NCBI RefSeq assembly: GCF_010820565.1
Contig: NZ_JAAIJQ010000016.1
Location: 1-64,000 of the forward strand
Source of the DNA: Thiorhodococcus minor
GTDB lineage: Bacteria; Pseudomonadota; Gammaproteobacteria; Chromatiales; Chromatiaceae
Length of the DNA stretch: 64,000 nucleotides
Direction: 5' to 3'
Part shown: positions 1-7,408 of the stretch, one piece after another
Layout of the letters: each line of letters starts with the position of its first letter
Position numbering within the stretch: the stretch's first letter is position 1
Made by a program: the position numbers and the translations under genes
Notes under the pieces: generated by a model
Database searches by the model: none
What the model was told of the DNA's origin: nothing
What the model saw: only the letters and a program-made list of their open reading frames with translations

Positions 1-1110
1 AAAAAGAACGGAAAACGCCGCCCGCTCGGCATCCCGGTGCAAGCCGACAGAGCTGAGCAGGCGTTGGAGCTGCTGGCGCTCGATCCGGTGTCGGAGACCC
101 TGGCGGATGCCTGTTCCTACGGGTTCCGCAAGGAGCGTGGAGCGCAGGATGCCATCGCCGGGTGCTTTCTGGCCCTGTGCCGACGCCGCAGCGCGGAATG
201 GATTCTAGAGGGGGATATTCGGGCCTGCTTCGACGAGCTGTCACATCCGTGGCTACTCGGGCAGATCCCGACCGATCAAGGAAAATTGCGGGGCTGGCTC
301 AACGCCGGATTCATGGAGCGCGGGATGTTTCATCCGACGATGGCGGGAACACCCCAAGGGGGCATCCTGTCCCCGACGGCGGCCAATATGGCGCTGGATG
401 GATTGGAGGCGCGTCTCAAGGCGCGCTTCCGAGGACATCACAAGGTCAATCTGGTCCGCTACGCGGATGACTTCATCATCACCGGAGCGTCATCGGCGCT
501 ACTGGCTGAGGAGGTCAAACCCCTAGTGCAGCAGTTCCTCAAGGAGCGAGGCTTGGCGTTGTCCGAGGCGAAGACCCACATCGTGCACATCGATGCGGGG
601 TTCGATTTCCTCGGCTTCAACCTGCGCAAGTATCACGGAAAACTGCTCATCAAGCCGGCAAAATCCAGTATCGCAGCGGTTAAGGAGAAGGCTCGGGGCA
701 TTCTGAAGACAGGCTCAAACCTGACCCAAGACGCCCTGATCCGACGTCTCAACCCGATCATTCGGGGCTGGGGCAACTACTACCGCCATGTCGTGAGCAA
801 GGAGATTTTCGGCGACATCGACCATGCGATCTGGAGCATGACATGGACCTGGGCCAGACGACGCCATCCCCAGAAAGGCCGAAAGTGGGTCAAGGACCGC
901 TACTATACCCACAGGGACGGCCGCGACTGGGTGTTCACGGACGGATCGATCACGCTCTTTCGGATGGCGAGCATTCCGATCCGCCGCCATGTGAAGATCC
1001 GCGGCGACGCCAACCCCTACGACCCGCAGCAGGCCGGCTACTTTGCCGCGCGCCGAGCGCGTCGTGGAAACAGGCCACCCGTGCGTATTCCCGAATGGCT
1101 CGCTCCGTGA
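1..1110 (+). CDS. ltrA: Group II intron reverse transcriptase/maturase (5' end outside window)
   Basis: The reading frame is open from base 1, so the N-terminus lies upstream; an internal ATG at 37 is not the true start. The protein assists splicing and copies the intron during retrohoming. RT blocks are visible: YGFRKERGAQDA, the GDIRACFDELSH active-site region, TPQGGILSP, and the catalytic YADD at about bases 460-471, followed by the thumb/maturase X region (GWGNYYRHVV). The frame ends after NPYDPQQAGYFAARRARRG with no zinc-finger HNH endonuclease domain, which in many relatives follows this point. Intron RNA domains V and VI follow directly downstream. An endonuclease-less class or a lost En domain are both possible. 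Confidence 0.9.
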   Translation, partial: KKNGKRRPLGIPVQADRAEQALELLALDPVSETLADACSYGFRKERGAQDAIAGCFLALCRRRSAEWILEGDIRACFDELSHPWLLGQIPTDQGKLRGWLNAGFMERGMFHPTMAGTPQGGILSPTAANMALDGLEARLKARFRGHHKVNLVRYADDFIITGASSALLAEEVKPLVQQFLKERGLALSEAKTHIVHIDAGFDFLGFNLRKYHGKLLIKPAKSSIAAVKEKARGILKTGSNLTQDALIRRLNPIIRGWGNYYRHVVSKEIFGDIDHAIWSMTWTWARRRHPQKGRKWVKDRYYTHRDGRDWVFTDGSITLFRMASIPIRRHVKIRGDANPYDPQQAGYFAARRARRGNRPPVRIPEWLAP

Positions 1111-1169
1111 CGCGTCCTAGCCATAACCCCGTTGATCGCCGGGTGCTTCACGGCGCCTTTTCAAGGCTT

Positions 1170-1244
1170 GAGCCGTGTGCGGTGAAAGTCGCTTGCACGG
1201 TTCTTAGGGGGCGGGGTGGCCGTAAGGTCATCCTGCTACCCGAC
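1170..1244 (+). ncRNA. Group II intron 3' end: domains V and VI
   Basis: Bases 1170-1205 form the highly conserved domain V hairpin: GAGCCGTGTGCGG pairs with CGCTTGCACGGTTC across a GAAA tetraloop. Domain VI follows at about 1207-1240, with the candidate branch-point A in the CTACC segment. The 3' splice boundary is predicted after CGAC at 1244, matching the usual AY end. The intron therefore ends 17 bases before the stop codon of the convergent eda gene. Its 5' part lies outside the window. Confidence 0.85.
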
Positions 1245-1261
1245 GGAGCACTTGGGCCGCA

Positions 1262-1906
1262 CTATTCTCCCTTGGTATCAGCCGCCGTGCGGTATGCTCC
1301 GATCAGATCGCGAAGCGCCTCCCCTACCCGCTGGTAGTCACCGCTTTCCAGCCACTCGCGCCTGAAGATGCTGCCACCGAAGGAGGCGGCGGATGCGCCG
1401 TTGGCGAAGAAGGTGCCGAGGGTCTCGGGATTGACGCCGCCGCAGGCCATGAGGGGGATGTCGCTGAACGGCCCTCGGATGTCTTTGAAGTAGGCGGGGC
1501 CGAAGAGGTTTGCGGGGAAGACCTTGACCATGGTCGCCCCGGCAGTGTGGGCGTTGTGGATCTCCTGCGGGGTGAGCGCGCCGGGGAAGACTGGAATGCC
1601 CTCCTCGACGCAACGGCGGACGACGGGCTCGACCAAGGTCGGCATCACGATGAAGGAGGCGCCTGCGGCGAGCGCGGCGGAGAGGTCTTGCTCGGAGAGC
1701 ACGGTGCCGGCCCCAACGGTGAGGCGGCCCTGCGCGCAATCGATGAGCCGGCGGATGAGATCGGGGGCGCCGGCCGTGTTCATGGTGATCTCGAGCGTCC
1801 CGAGACCGGCGGCGATAACCGTTTCGGCAAGGGGCACGATGTCTTCGGGGCGCACGCCCCGGAGGATTCCCATGAGGGGGAGCTTTGAGAAGGTTTCCAG
1901 CTTCAT
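1262..1906 (-). CDS. eda: 2-dehydro-3-deoxyphosphogluconate aldolase (KDPG aldolase)
   Basis: This 214-residue class I aldolase cleaves KDPG (and often KHG) to pyruvate plus glyceraldehyde-3-phosphate or glyoxylate in the cytosol. Family landmarks are GILRG near the N-terminus, the TLEITMNT strand, GAGTVLS, the Schiff-base lysine in TMVKVFPANLFGP, and MACGGVNPET. The start at 1906 is chosen because GGGAGA lies 7-8 bases upstream and MKLETFSKLPLMGILRG fits family starts; the longer open frame upstream reads through repeats. It has no nif-related role. The group II intron ends just beyond its stop. Confidence 0.93.
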   Translation of the reverse strand: MKLETFSKLPLMGILRGVRPEDIVPLAETVIAAGLGTLEITMNTAGAPDLIRRLIDCAQGRLTVGAGTVLSEQDLSAALAAGASFIVMPTLVEPVVRRCVEEGIPVFPGALTPQEIHNAHTAGATMVKVFPANLFGPAYFKDIRGPFSDIPLMACGGVNPETLGTFFANGASAASFGGSIFRREWLESGDYQRVGEALRDLIGAYRTAADTKGE

Positions 1907-1922
1907 TTCAGTCTCCCAATGT

Positions 1923-1958
1923 CTGTCTCGCGAGCATGATCTGTCTCGCGAGCATGAT
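1923..1958. repeat. 18-bp perfect tandem repeat in the eda leader
   Basis: The unit CTGTCTCGCGAGCATGAT occurs twice back to back (1923-1940 and 1941-1958), starting 17 bases upstream of the eda start codon. Each unit contains the palindrome TCGCGA. It falls in the expected 5' leader of eda, so copy-number change could alter spacing of its expression signals. Confidence 0.9.
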
Positions 1959-1982
1959 GATTGCCGATAGTCGTACGCCCCT

Positions 1983-2034
1983 GGGAGTGTTGACCTCCAG
2001 GTCAACACCTGTCGGCCTGGAGGCCGACACTCCC
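1983..2034. repeat. Cloverleaf-type double-hairpin repeat
   Basis: Outer arms GGGAGTGT (1983-1990) and ACACTCCC (2027-2034) are complementary. They enclose two near-perfect hairpins, tgttgacctccaggtcaaca (1988-2007) and tgtcggcctggaggccgaca (2010-2029). The arms share a TCCA/TGGA loop design. The fold is a compact three-way or four-way junction, typical of dispersed non-coding repeats rather than a terminator, since no T-tract follows. Confidence 0.8.
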
Positions 2035-2143
2035 GGCGCCGCCTCCGACGATGAGATCGTCACCATAGGCGACGGGACGCACCGCGACTACCGTCCGACA
2101 CCAGCAGGCACGCCCTTGTCGCACTTGCTTCAAAGCCAGCGAT

Positions 2144-2159
2144 TGTCGGGAACCCTACA
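2144..2159 (+). promoter_or_regulatory. NifA upstream activator sequence (TGT-N10-ACA)
   Basis: TGTCGGGAACCCTACA matches the NifA binding consensus TGT-N10-ACA exactly. Its centre lies about 80 bases before the start point predicted by the -24/-12 promoter at 2205, a normal distance for enhancer binding with DNA looping. Confidence 0.75.
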
Positions 2160-2204
2160 GGCCTTCAAGAGCCGTTTCTTCAGCAAAAACAAATATTAGA
2201 GAAA

Positions 2205-2220
2205 TGGCATAAGCTCTGCA
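2205..2220 (+). promoter_or_regulatory. Sigma-54 (-24/-12) promoter of nifE
   Basis: TGGCATAAGCTCTGCA matches TGGCAYRNNNNTTGCA with one mismatch. The invariant GG (2206-2207) and GC (2218-2219) have the required ten bases between them. The predicted start is near 2230, giving a leader of about 27 bases that includes the CAGGAG ribosome site at 2245-2250. It probably drives the nifENX operon under NifA control. Confidence 0.8.
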
Positions 2221-2256
2221 TGCTCGCTCCTGAAACGACTCTGCCAGGAGCCTTGC

Positions 2257-3720
2257 ATGAAGCAGAAAGACATCTCCGCCCTGCTCGACGAGCCTGCCTG
2301 CGCGCACAATAGCAAGGGCAAGTCCGGCTGCGCCAAGCCGAAGCCCGGCGCGACTGCCGGCGGCTGCGCCTTCGACGGGGCACAGATCGCGCTGCTGCCG
2401 ATCGGGGATGTCGCCCATATCGTGCATGGCTCCATCGCCTGCGCCGGGAACTCCTGGGACAACCGCGGCACGCGCTCGACCGGCCCGACCCTCTACAAGA
2501 TCGGCATGACGACGGACCTCACCGAGCAGGACGTCATCATGGGCCGTGGCGAGAAGCGCCTCTTCCATTCGATCAAGCAGGCGATCGACAGCTACGCGCC
2601 GGCCGCCGTCTTCGTCTACAACACCTGTGTGCCCGCCCTCACGGGCGACGACGTCGAGGCCGTCTGCCGCGAGGCCGAGAAGCGCTGGGGCACGCCAGTC
2701 GTCCCGGTCGACGCCGCCGGCTTCTATGGCACCAAGAACCTGGGCAACCGCATCGCCGGCGAGTCCATGGTCAAGTACGTCTGCGGCGGCCGCGAGCCGG
2801 ACCCCGTCCCAGAAGGCATCGAGCGAGACGGCTTCAAGGTCCATGACATCTGCCTGGTCGGCGAGTACAACATCGCCGGCGAGCTGTGGCGCGTCATGCC
2901 GCTGTTCGACGAGCTGGGGCTGCGCGTGCTCTGCACCCTCTCCGGCGACGCCCGCTTCCGCGAGGCGCAGACCATGCACCGCTCGGAGGTCAACATGATG
3001 GTCTGCTCCAAGGCCATGGTGAACGTCGCGCGCAAGCTCAAGGACGCCTTCGGCACGCCCTGGTTCGAGGGCAGCTTCTACGGGGTGCAGGACGTCTCCC
3101 AGGCCCTGCGCGACTTCGCCCGCATCATCGACGACTCCGACCTGACCGCCCGCACCGAGGCCCTCATCGCCCGCGAAGAGGCCCGCATAGACGCGGCACT
3201 GGAGCCCTGGCGTCAGCGCCTGCAGGGGCGCAAGGTCCTGCTCTACACCGGGGGTGTGAAGTCCTGGTCCGTCATCTCGGCGCTCCAGGACCTCGGCATG
3301 ACCGTGGTCGCGACAGGCACGCGCAAGTCGACCGAAGAGGACAAGGCACGCATCCGCGAGCTCATGGGCGAGGACGCCGTGATGCTCGACGAGGGCAACC
3401 CGCGCACCCTGATCGACATCGTCCGCAAGAACGATGTCGACATCCTCATCGCCGGCGGCCGCAACATGTACACCGCCCTCAAGGCGCGCATCCCCTTCCT
3501 GGATATCAACCAGGAGCGCGAGTTCGGCTATGCCGGCTACGACGGCATGCTGGAGCTGGCCAAGCAGCTCTGCCTCACCGCCGAGAGCCCCATCTGGGAG
3601 GCCGTGCGGCGCCCCGCCCCCTGGGCGCAAGCCGTCGCTCCCCAGCATGAAGCGCCCCCCATCGCCGCGGCCGAGACCGCTGACGCCGAGCCAGTCGCCG
3701 TGGAGGCCAGCCATGCCTGA
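2257..3720 (+). CDS. nifE: Nitrogenase FeMo-cofactor biosynthesis protein NifE
   Basis: This 487-residue scaffold subunit pairs with NifN as an alpha2beta2 complex homologous to NifDK. It converts the NifB-derived L-cluster to a Mo/homocitrate-bearing FeMo-co precursor in the cytosol. Cys37 (GGCAFDG), Cys62 (SIACAGN) and Cys124 (YNTCVPAL) match the three NifE ligands of the O-type [4Fe-4S] cluster. The C-terminal tail is Ala/Glu-rich and variable. The start has CAGGAG 7 bases upstream. It is the first gene of nif block I, behind a NifA site and sigma-54 promoter, and its stop overlaps the nifN start. Confidence 0.97.
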   Translation: MKQKDISALLDEPACAHNSKGKSGCAKPKPGATAGGCAFDGAQIALLPIGDVAHIVHGSIACAGNSWDNRGTRSTGPTLYKIGMTTDLTEQDVIMGRGEKRLFHSIKQAIDSYAPAAVFVYNTCVPALTGDDVEAVCREAEKRWGTPVVPVDAAGFYGTKNLGNRIAGESMVKYVCGGREPDPVPEGIERDGFKVHDICLVGEYNIAGELWRVMPLFDELGLRVLCTLSGDARFREAQTMHRSEVNMMVCSKAMVNVARKLKDAFGTPWFEGSFYGVQDVSQALRDFARIIDDSDLTARTEALIAREEARIDAALEPWRQRLQGRKVLLYTGGVKSWSVISALQDLGMTVVATGTRKSTEEDKARIRELMGEDAVMLDEGNPRTLIDIVRKNDVDILIAGGRNMYTALKARIPFLDINQEREFGYAGYDGMLELAKQLCLTAESPIWEAVRRPAPWAQAVAPQHEAPPIAAAETADAEPVAVEASHA

Positions 3721-5110
3721 GATCATCAAACGCAAGAAGGCCCTGTCGGTCAGCCCGCTCAAGGCCAGCTGCACGGTCGGCGCCGCCCTCGCCTTCCTCG
3801 GCTTCCGGCGCACCATCCCCATGCTGCATGGCTCGCAGGGCTGCACCGCCTTCGGCAAGATCTTCTTCGTGCGTCACTTCCGCGAGCCCATCCCGCTGCA
3901 GACCACGGCCATCGACCAGGTCAGCGCCATCATGGGGACGCAAGACTTCGTGGTCGAAGGGTTGAAGACCATCTGCGAGAAGAACAGCCCGGACATGATC
4001 GGCGTGCCCACCACCGGCTTGGTGGAGACCCAGGGCGCGGATGTCGGCATGGCGGTGCGCGTCTTCCGCCAGACCTATCCGCAGTTCGATCACATCCCGG
4101 TCATCCCCGTCTCCACGCCCGACTACAGGGGGTCCATGGAGTCGGGCTACGCGGACGCGACCCGCGCCATCATCGAGGCGCTGGTGCCCAAGGCGGACGA
4201 GGCCGGCACCCAGCCGGGACGCCGCCGTCGGCAGGTCAACGTCATCGCTGGCTCGCACCTCACGCCGGGCGACCTCGAGCACCTCAAGGACCTCATCGAG
4301 GGCTTCGGCCTGCGCCCGGTCGTCATCCCGGACATTTCCGATTCGCTAGACGGCCACCTGCCGGAGACGGACTTCAGCCCGCTCACCATCGGCGGCGCCC
4401 TGGTGAGCGAGATGGCCACGCTTGGCGATGCCCTGGCGACCCTGGTCGTCGGCGCCTCCATGAAGGGCGCCGCGGACGCGCTCAAGGCCCGCACCGGCAT
4501 CCCGGACTACCGCTTCGATCACCTCATGGGCCTGGATGCCGTCGATGGGCTGATCGCCACCCTGGCCGACATCGCCGCCGTCCCGGTGCCGCCCAAGATC
4601 GAGCGCCAGCGCGCCCAGCTCCAGGACGCCATGCTCGACTGCCACTTCATGCTCGGCATGTCGCGCATCGCCATCGCCGCCGATCCCGACCTGCTGGTCG
4701 GCATGAGTCAGATGCTGGCCGGTGTGGGCGCGGAGACCGTCGCCGCGGTCAGCCCATCGAATGCGCCGTCGCTACAGAACGTCGCCTGCGAGCAGGTGAA
4801 GATCGGCGACCTGGAAGACCTGGAGATCGCCGCCCGCGCCGCCAAGGCGGAGGTGCTGATCACCAACTCCCACGGCGTCCACACCGCCGAGCGGCTCGGC
4901 ATCCCGCTGCTGCGCGCCGGCTTCCCGCAATACGACCGCCTGGGCGGCTTCCAGCGCACCTGGATCGGCTACCAGGGCACCAAGGCCGCACTCTTCGACC
5001 TGGCCAACATCCTGCTGACGCTCGAGAAGGGGGAGATCCATCCCTATCGGTCCAAGCTCAAGCAGTGGCCGGCCAAGGAGCGCACCGGGGACGTCAAGCA
5101 CGCGGCTTAG
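3713..5110 (+). CDS. nifN: Nitrogenase FeMo-cofactor biosynthesis protein NifN
   Basis: This 465-residue protein is the beta-type partner of NifE in the FeMo-co maturation scaffold. Cys44 in [11 protein letters not shown] is the fourth ligand of the shared [4Fe-4S] cluster. Family landmarks are [17 protein letters not shown] at the N-terminus, [13 protein letters not shown], and the C-terminal [17 protein letters not shown]. The ATG at 3713 overlaps the last eight bases of nifE, giving translational coupling and the stoichiometry needed for a heterotetramer. The frame is open further upstream inside nifE, but that extension is the shadow of nifE. A 173-bp repeat element separates it from nifX. 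Confidence 0.96.
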   Translation: MPEIIKRKKALSVSPLKASCTVGAALAFLGFRRTIPMLHGSQGCTAFGKIFFVRHFREPIPLQTTAIDQVSAIMGTQDFVVEGLKTICEKNSPDMIGVPTTGLVETQGADVGMAVRVFRQTYPQFDHIPVIPVSTPDYRGSMESGYADATRAIIEALVPKADEAGTQPGRRRRQVNVIAGSHLTPGDLEHLKDLIEGFGLRPVVIPDISDSLDGHLPETDFSPLTIGGALVSEMATLGDALATLVVGASMKGAADALKARTGIPDYRFDHLMGLDAVDGLIATLADIAAVPVPPKIERQRAQLQDAMLDCHFMLGMSRIAIAADPDLLVGMSQMLAGVGAETVAAVSPSNAPSLQNVACEQVKIGDLEDLEIAARAAKAEVLITNSHGVHTAERLGIPLLRAGFPQYDRLGGFQRTWIGYQGTKAALFDLANILLTLEKGEIHPYRSKLKQWPAKERTGDVKHAA

Positions 5111-5282
5111 TGTCTTGAACCGCAAAGACGCGAAGGACGCAAAGGAAGAGAGAGACTTATCGGCGATGTGGTCGTCAACCTCCGGGGGCAAGAGACCAAC
5201 CCGCTTCGTGCACTTTGCGTCCTTTGCGGTTCGATTGCCCTTTTCCGGACAACGCCAGAATGACACGCGCCGCTCAAGACAC
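5110..5282. repeat. 173-bp inverted-repeat element between nifN and nifX
   Basis: The ends GTGTCTTGA (5110-5118) and TCAAGACAC (5274-5282) are perfect 9-bp inverted repeats. Just inside the left end is an ACCGCAAAGACGCGAAGG-type block, and inside the right half its inverted partner CTTTGCGTCCTTTGCGGTT (5214-5232). A third copy of the block, in inverted orientation, lies at 6306-6336. It holds no credible gene. It looks like a small non-autonomous palindromic element inserted within the operon. Confidence 0.7.
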
Positions 5283-5293
5283 CAGGAAGCCCC

Positions 5294-5779
5294 ATGACCG
5301 TGGAACGACGACTAAGAATCCTGAGCGGCTGCAGCGAGGAAAACCGCATGGGCACGACAGTCAAGGTCGCCTTCGCGACCTCCGACATGAAGCACGTCGA
5401 TCAGCATTTCGGGGCCGCCGAGGCCTTCGCCATCTATGCGATCGACCAGGACAGCGCCGATCTCGTCGAGGCCGTTCAATTCGGCCAGCTCGACATGGAT
5501 GGCAATGAAGACAAGCTCGCCGCCAAGATCGACGCCTTGAGCGACTGCATCGCCGTCTATTGCCAGGCGATCGGCGCCTCCGCCGTCAACCAGCTGCGCC
5601 CCAAGGGCATCCAGCCGGTCAAGGTCGCGGCGGGCACGCCCCTGGGCAACGCCATCTGCTCGCTGCAGACCGAGATGCGCGAGGGTCCCAGCGCCTGGCT
5701 GGCGCGCGCCATCGAGAGCCAAAACCCACAGCATGCCAGTCGCTTCGACGCGATGGAGGCCGAGGGATGGAGCGAGTAA
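5294..5779 (+). CDS. nifX: Nitrogen fixation protein NifX
   Basis: NifX (161 residues) binds NifB-co and the VK-type FeMo-co precursors and passes them through the NifEN assembly line. The NafY/NifX dinitrogenase-iron-molybdenum cofactor fold is shown by VKVAFATSDMKHVDQHFG, GQLDMDGNEDKLAAKI, AVYCQAIGASAVNQL and EMREGPSAWLARAI, which closely follow Azotobacter NifX. The start at 5294 keeps the RRLRILSG leader typical of the family; an ATG at 5349 would remove it. Its last 13 bases overlap the next gene. Confidence 0.95.
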   Translation: MTVERRLRILSGCSEENRMGTTVKVAFATSDMKHVDQHFGAAEAFAIYAIDQDSADLVEAVQFGQLDMDGNEDKLAAKIDALSDCIAVYCQAIGASAVNQLRPKGIQPVKVAAGTPLGNAICSLQTEMREGPSAWLARAIESQNPQHASRFDAMEAEGWSE

Positions 5780-6264
5780 TCGAAGAGACCGCCACGGTCG
5801 TCGCCGTCGAGGACGGCTTCGCCTGGGTCGAGGCCGATCGCCGCTCCGCCTGCGGACACTGCGGCAGCGCGGACGCCTGCGGCACGGGCACGCTCGCCAA
5901 GCTCTTCCGGCAAGACCGCACACGTCTGCGCATCCATGACCCCATGGGTCTGCACGCCGGCGAGCGCGTCACCATCGCCGTCGAGGGCGGCACCCTGCTG
6001 CGCGCCTCCTTCACCGCCTACATGCTGCCCTTGGTCGCCTTGGTCGCCGCCGCGGGTCTTGCAACCGTCCTGCACCTAGAGGAAGGCCCGGTCGCACTCG
6101 CCGGACTCGCCGGCCTGGGCGCCGGACTCTGGCTCAGCGGCAGACTGACCGGCGGCACCCAGGGTCGCGACCGCTACCGCCCGACGCTTGTGGGCCGCGC
6201 CAGCTTCTCCGCGCCAGTGCCGTTCCAGGCCAGCGTCACGCTGTCCGATGGCGCCAAAACCTGA
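5767..6264 (+). CDS. RseC/MucC-family (SoxR-reducing system) membrane protein
   Basis: The 165-residue protein has a family-typical start, ERVIEETATVVAVEDGFAWVEA, then a Cys cluster (SACGHCGSADACGTGTLAK) that may bind a metal or Fe-S centre. Two hydrophobic segments follow (about residues 80-98 and 100-118) before a polar C-terminus. RseC proteins work with Rsx/Rnf electron-transfer complexes to reduce SoxR or modulate RseA. Here it overlaps nifX by 13 bases inside a nif operon, so a role with Rnf in supplying electrons to nitrogenase is an inference. A perfect palindrome lies at its stop codon. Confidence 0.85.
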   Translation: MERVIEETATVVAVEDGFAWVEADRRSACGHCGSADACGTGTLAKLFRQDRTRLRIHDPMGLHAGERVTIAVEGGTLLRASFTAYMLPLVALVAAAGLATVLHLEEGPVALAGLAGLGAGLWLSGRLTGGTQGRDRYRPTLVGRASFSAPVPFQASVTLSDGAKT

Positions 6265-6278
6265 GCCGATCGGCTCAG
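6261..6278. terminator. Perfect 18-bp palindrome at the rseC-like stop
   Basis: CTGAGCCGATCGGCTCAG is fully self-complementary and includes the stop codon of the RseC-like gene. As RNA it gives a 7-bp stem with a GATC loop. There is no T-tract, so it is more likely an attenuating or mRNA-stabilising hairpin than a strong terminator. Confidence 0.4.
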
Positions 6279-6305
6279 GAGAACGGCACAAGCCAACCCT
6301 GATCG

Positions 6306-6336
6306 CTTTGCGCCCTTCGCGCCTTTGCGGTTCAAG
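6306..6336 (-). repeat. Dispersed GCAAAG-type repeat, third copy
   Basis: This copy matches the reverse complement of 5115-5145 with about two differences. It lies in the 109-bp gap between the RseC-like gene and the DUF269 gene. It has only one arm of the two-arm element found between nifN and nifX. Confidence 0.75.
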
Positions 6337-6373
6337 AATCAAACCGACATTCAGACACTTCGAGGCATTGACC

Positions 6374-6847
6374 ATGACCGAAACAGCCACGACCGGCATC
6401 GAGAACCAAGGACTCATGGAGTCCGCTTTCGTGGTCGAGATGGTCCGCCAGATGCGCGCCATCGATCCCTACGGCCAATACGACTCCATGTCGAACGCCG
6501 AGGTTCTCGAGCCCTTCATCCTCACCAAGGAGAAGAAGCGCGAGATCCCCATCATCGGCGACCCCGACGAGATCGTGATCGCGCGGGTCAAGGTCTTCTA
6601 CAACGCCATCTCGGCCCTGATCGAATCCGAGTGCGGCCTCATGGCGGTGCCCCTGGTCAACCTCACCCATGAAGGCTTCGGACGCGCCCTGATCACCGTG
6701 GGCAAGCTGGTCGTCATGGACCGCACCCTGCGCGACGTCCATCGCTTCGGCTTCCCCAGCCTCTCCAAGATGAAGGACGAGGGCGACAAGGTCCTCTCGG
6801 TCGCCCTGGAGCTGATCGGCAATCACCCGAAGGTCGCCGGACTCTGA
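6374..6847 (+). CDS. NifX-associated nitrogen fixation protein (DUF269)
   Basis: The 157-residue protein belongs to the DUF269/NifX-associated family, which is almost always found beside nifX. Landmarks are FVVEMVRQMRAIDPYGQYD, the DEIVIARVKVFYNAI helix and ALITVGKLVVMDRTLRDVHRFGF. Its biochemical role is not established; context suggests cofactor assembly or maturation. The ATG at 6374 begins MTETATTG and leaves a normal family N-terminus. The gene sits between two dispersed repeats and is followed by a small nif-linked ORF. Confidence 0.92.
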   Translation: MTETATTGIENQGLMESAFVVEMVRQMRAIDPYGQYDSMSNAEVLEPFILTKEKKREIPIIGDPDEIVIARVKVFYNAISALIESECGLMAVPLVNLTHEGFGRALITVGKLVVMDRTLRDVHRFGFPSLSKMKDEGDKVLSVALELIGNHPKVAGL

Positions 6848-6867
6848 TCGCCCCATAGACAGCGGCT

Positions 6868-6903
6868 CGTAGGGTGGACTGCGCTGCGCTTGTCCACCCT
6901 ACG
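6868..6903. repeat. GTAGGGTGGAC hairpin repeat, copy A
   Basis: CGTAGGGTGGAC and GTCCACCCTACG form a perfect 12-bp stem around a TGCGCTGCGCTT loop. It is one of five related copies in the window (see 7211, 23917, 43126 and 47165). It lies between two nif genes of the same strand. Confidence 0.85.
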
Positions 6904-6976
6904 AACGAATCGAAGGGGCGCGTGTGGCCCACCACCGCGCCCGATGCAAACCCAGATGATTTCGCAGGAGCCAGCC

Positions 6977-7195
6977 ATGACACCAGAAGAGCTCAAGGCA
7001 CTCGAAAAGGCCGTGAAGAAGGCCAAGCGCATCGCATCGGAAAAGGCCAGCGAGCTGCACGACCTGGTCGAAGACCGCCTGCCCGCGGCCTATGAGGAGA
7101 TCCCTGAGATCGCCCAAGCCACCTACGATGCCTGCAAGGCATGGGAAGAGGCGACGGCACAGCTCAAGGCCGCCGAGGCATCGGCAACCGCCTGA
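6977..7195 (+). CDS. Small nif-associated helical protein (CCE_0567/DUF683 type)
   Basis: This 72-residue, highly charged protein starts TPEELKALEKAVKKAKRIASEKASELHDLVEDRLP and is almost entirely helical. It matches the short CCE_0567-like metalloprotein family that lies beside nifX and DUF269 genes in many diazotrophs. The family has been reported to bind metals as a helical dimer; its role in nitrogen fixation is not settled. CAGGAG lies 7-12 bases upstream of the ATG. It sits between repeat copies A and B. Confidence 0.85.
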   Translation: MTPEELKALEKAVKKAKRIASEKASELHDLVEDRLPAAYEEIPEIAQATYDACKAWEEATAQLKAAEASATA

Positions 7196-7210
7196 CACGG
7201 CTGCGAATGA

Positions 7211-7285
7211 CGGGTGGACAAGCACAGCGCAATCCACCAGCGGCGGCGGTAGACCTGGTGGACTTCGCTCTCGCTCGTCCACCCT
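7211..7285. repeat. GTAGGGTGGAC repeat, copy B (two-arm form)
   Basis: GGGTGGAC (7212-7219) pairs with GTCCACCC (7277-7284). Inside, AATCCACC and GGTGGACTT form the inner arms around a GC-rich middle. The copy sits between the small nif ORF and the ferredoxin gene. A small hairpin, CTCGGTCGCAAGACCGAG, follows at about 7331-7348. Confidence 0.75.
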
Positions 7286-7408
7286 ACGACCGGCCACCGG
7301 CAGCAGGCTTGAAGCGCATCCCTATAGCAGGCTCGGTCGCAAGACCGAGGCATTCGGGGGCCCTGCCCCATCAACATCGAACTAGTCAGCAGGACTCGGA
7401 GAACAGAG

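Larger units (their letters stand above)
1907..2256. other. Intergenic region between divergent eda and nifE
   Basis: This 350-bp stretch has no convincing gene. Going from eda towards nifE, it holds an 18-bp tandem repeat, a cloverleaf-like inverted-repeat element, a NifA-type upstream activator sequence, an A/T-rich segment (about 2175-2204) that could accommodate IHF bending, and a -24/-12 promoter. Each is listed separately. Confidence 0.7.

Noticed and set aside
3434-3712. Upstream extension of nifN inside nifE
   Set aside because: The in-frame extension is Ser/Pro/Arg-rich without homology, while the ATG at 3713 gives a normal NifN N-terminus with Cys44 in the right place.
2155-3858. 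A 567-codon open frame on the minus strand across nifE
   Set aside because: It runs antisense to the clearly conserved nifE frame and has a low-complexity Gly/Ala/Asp composition typical of GC-rich antisense shadows. Similar antisense frames over hisS, glgA and alr were left out for the same reason.
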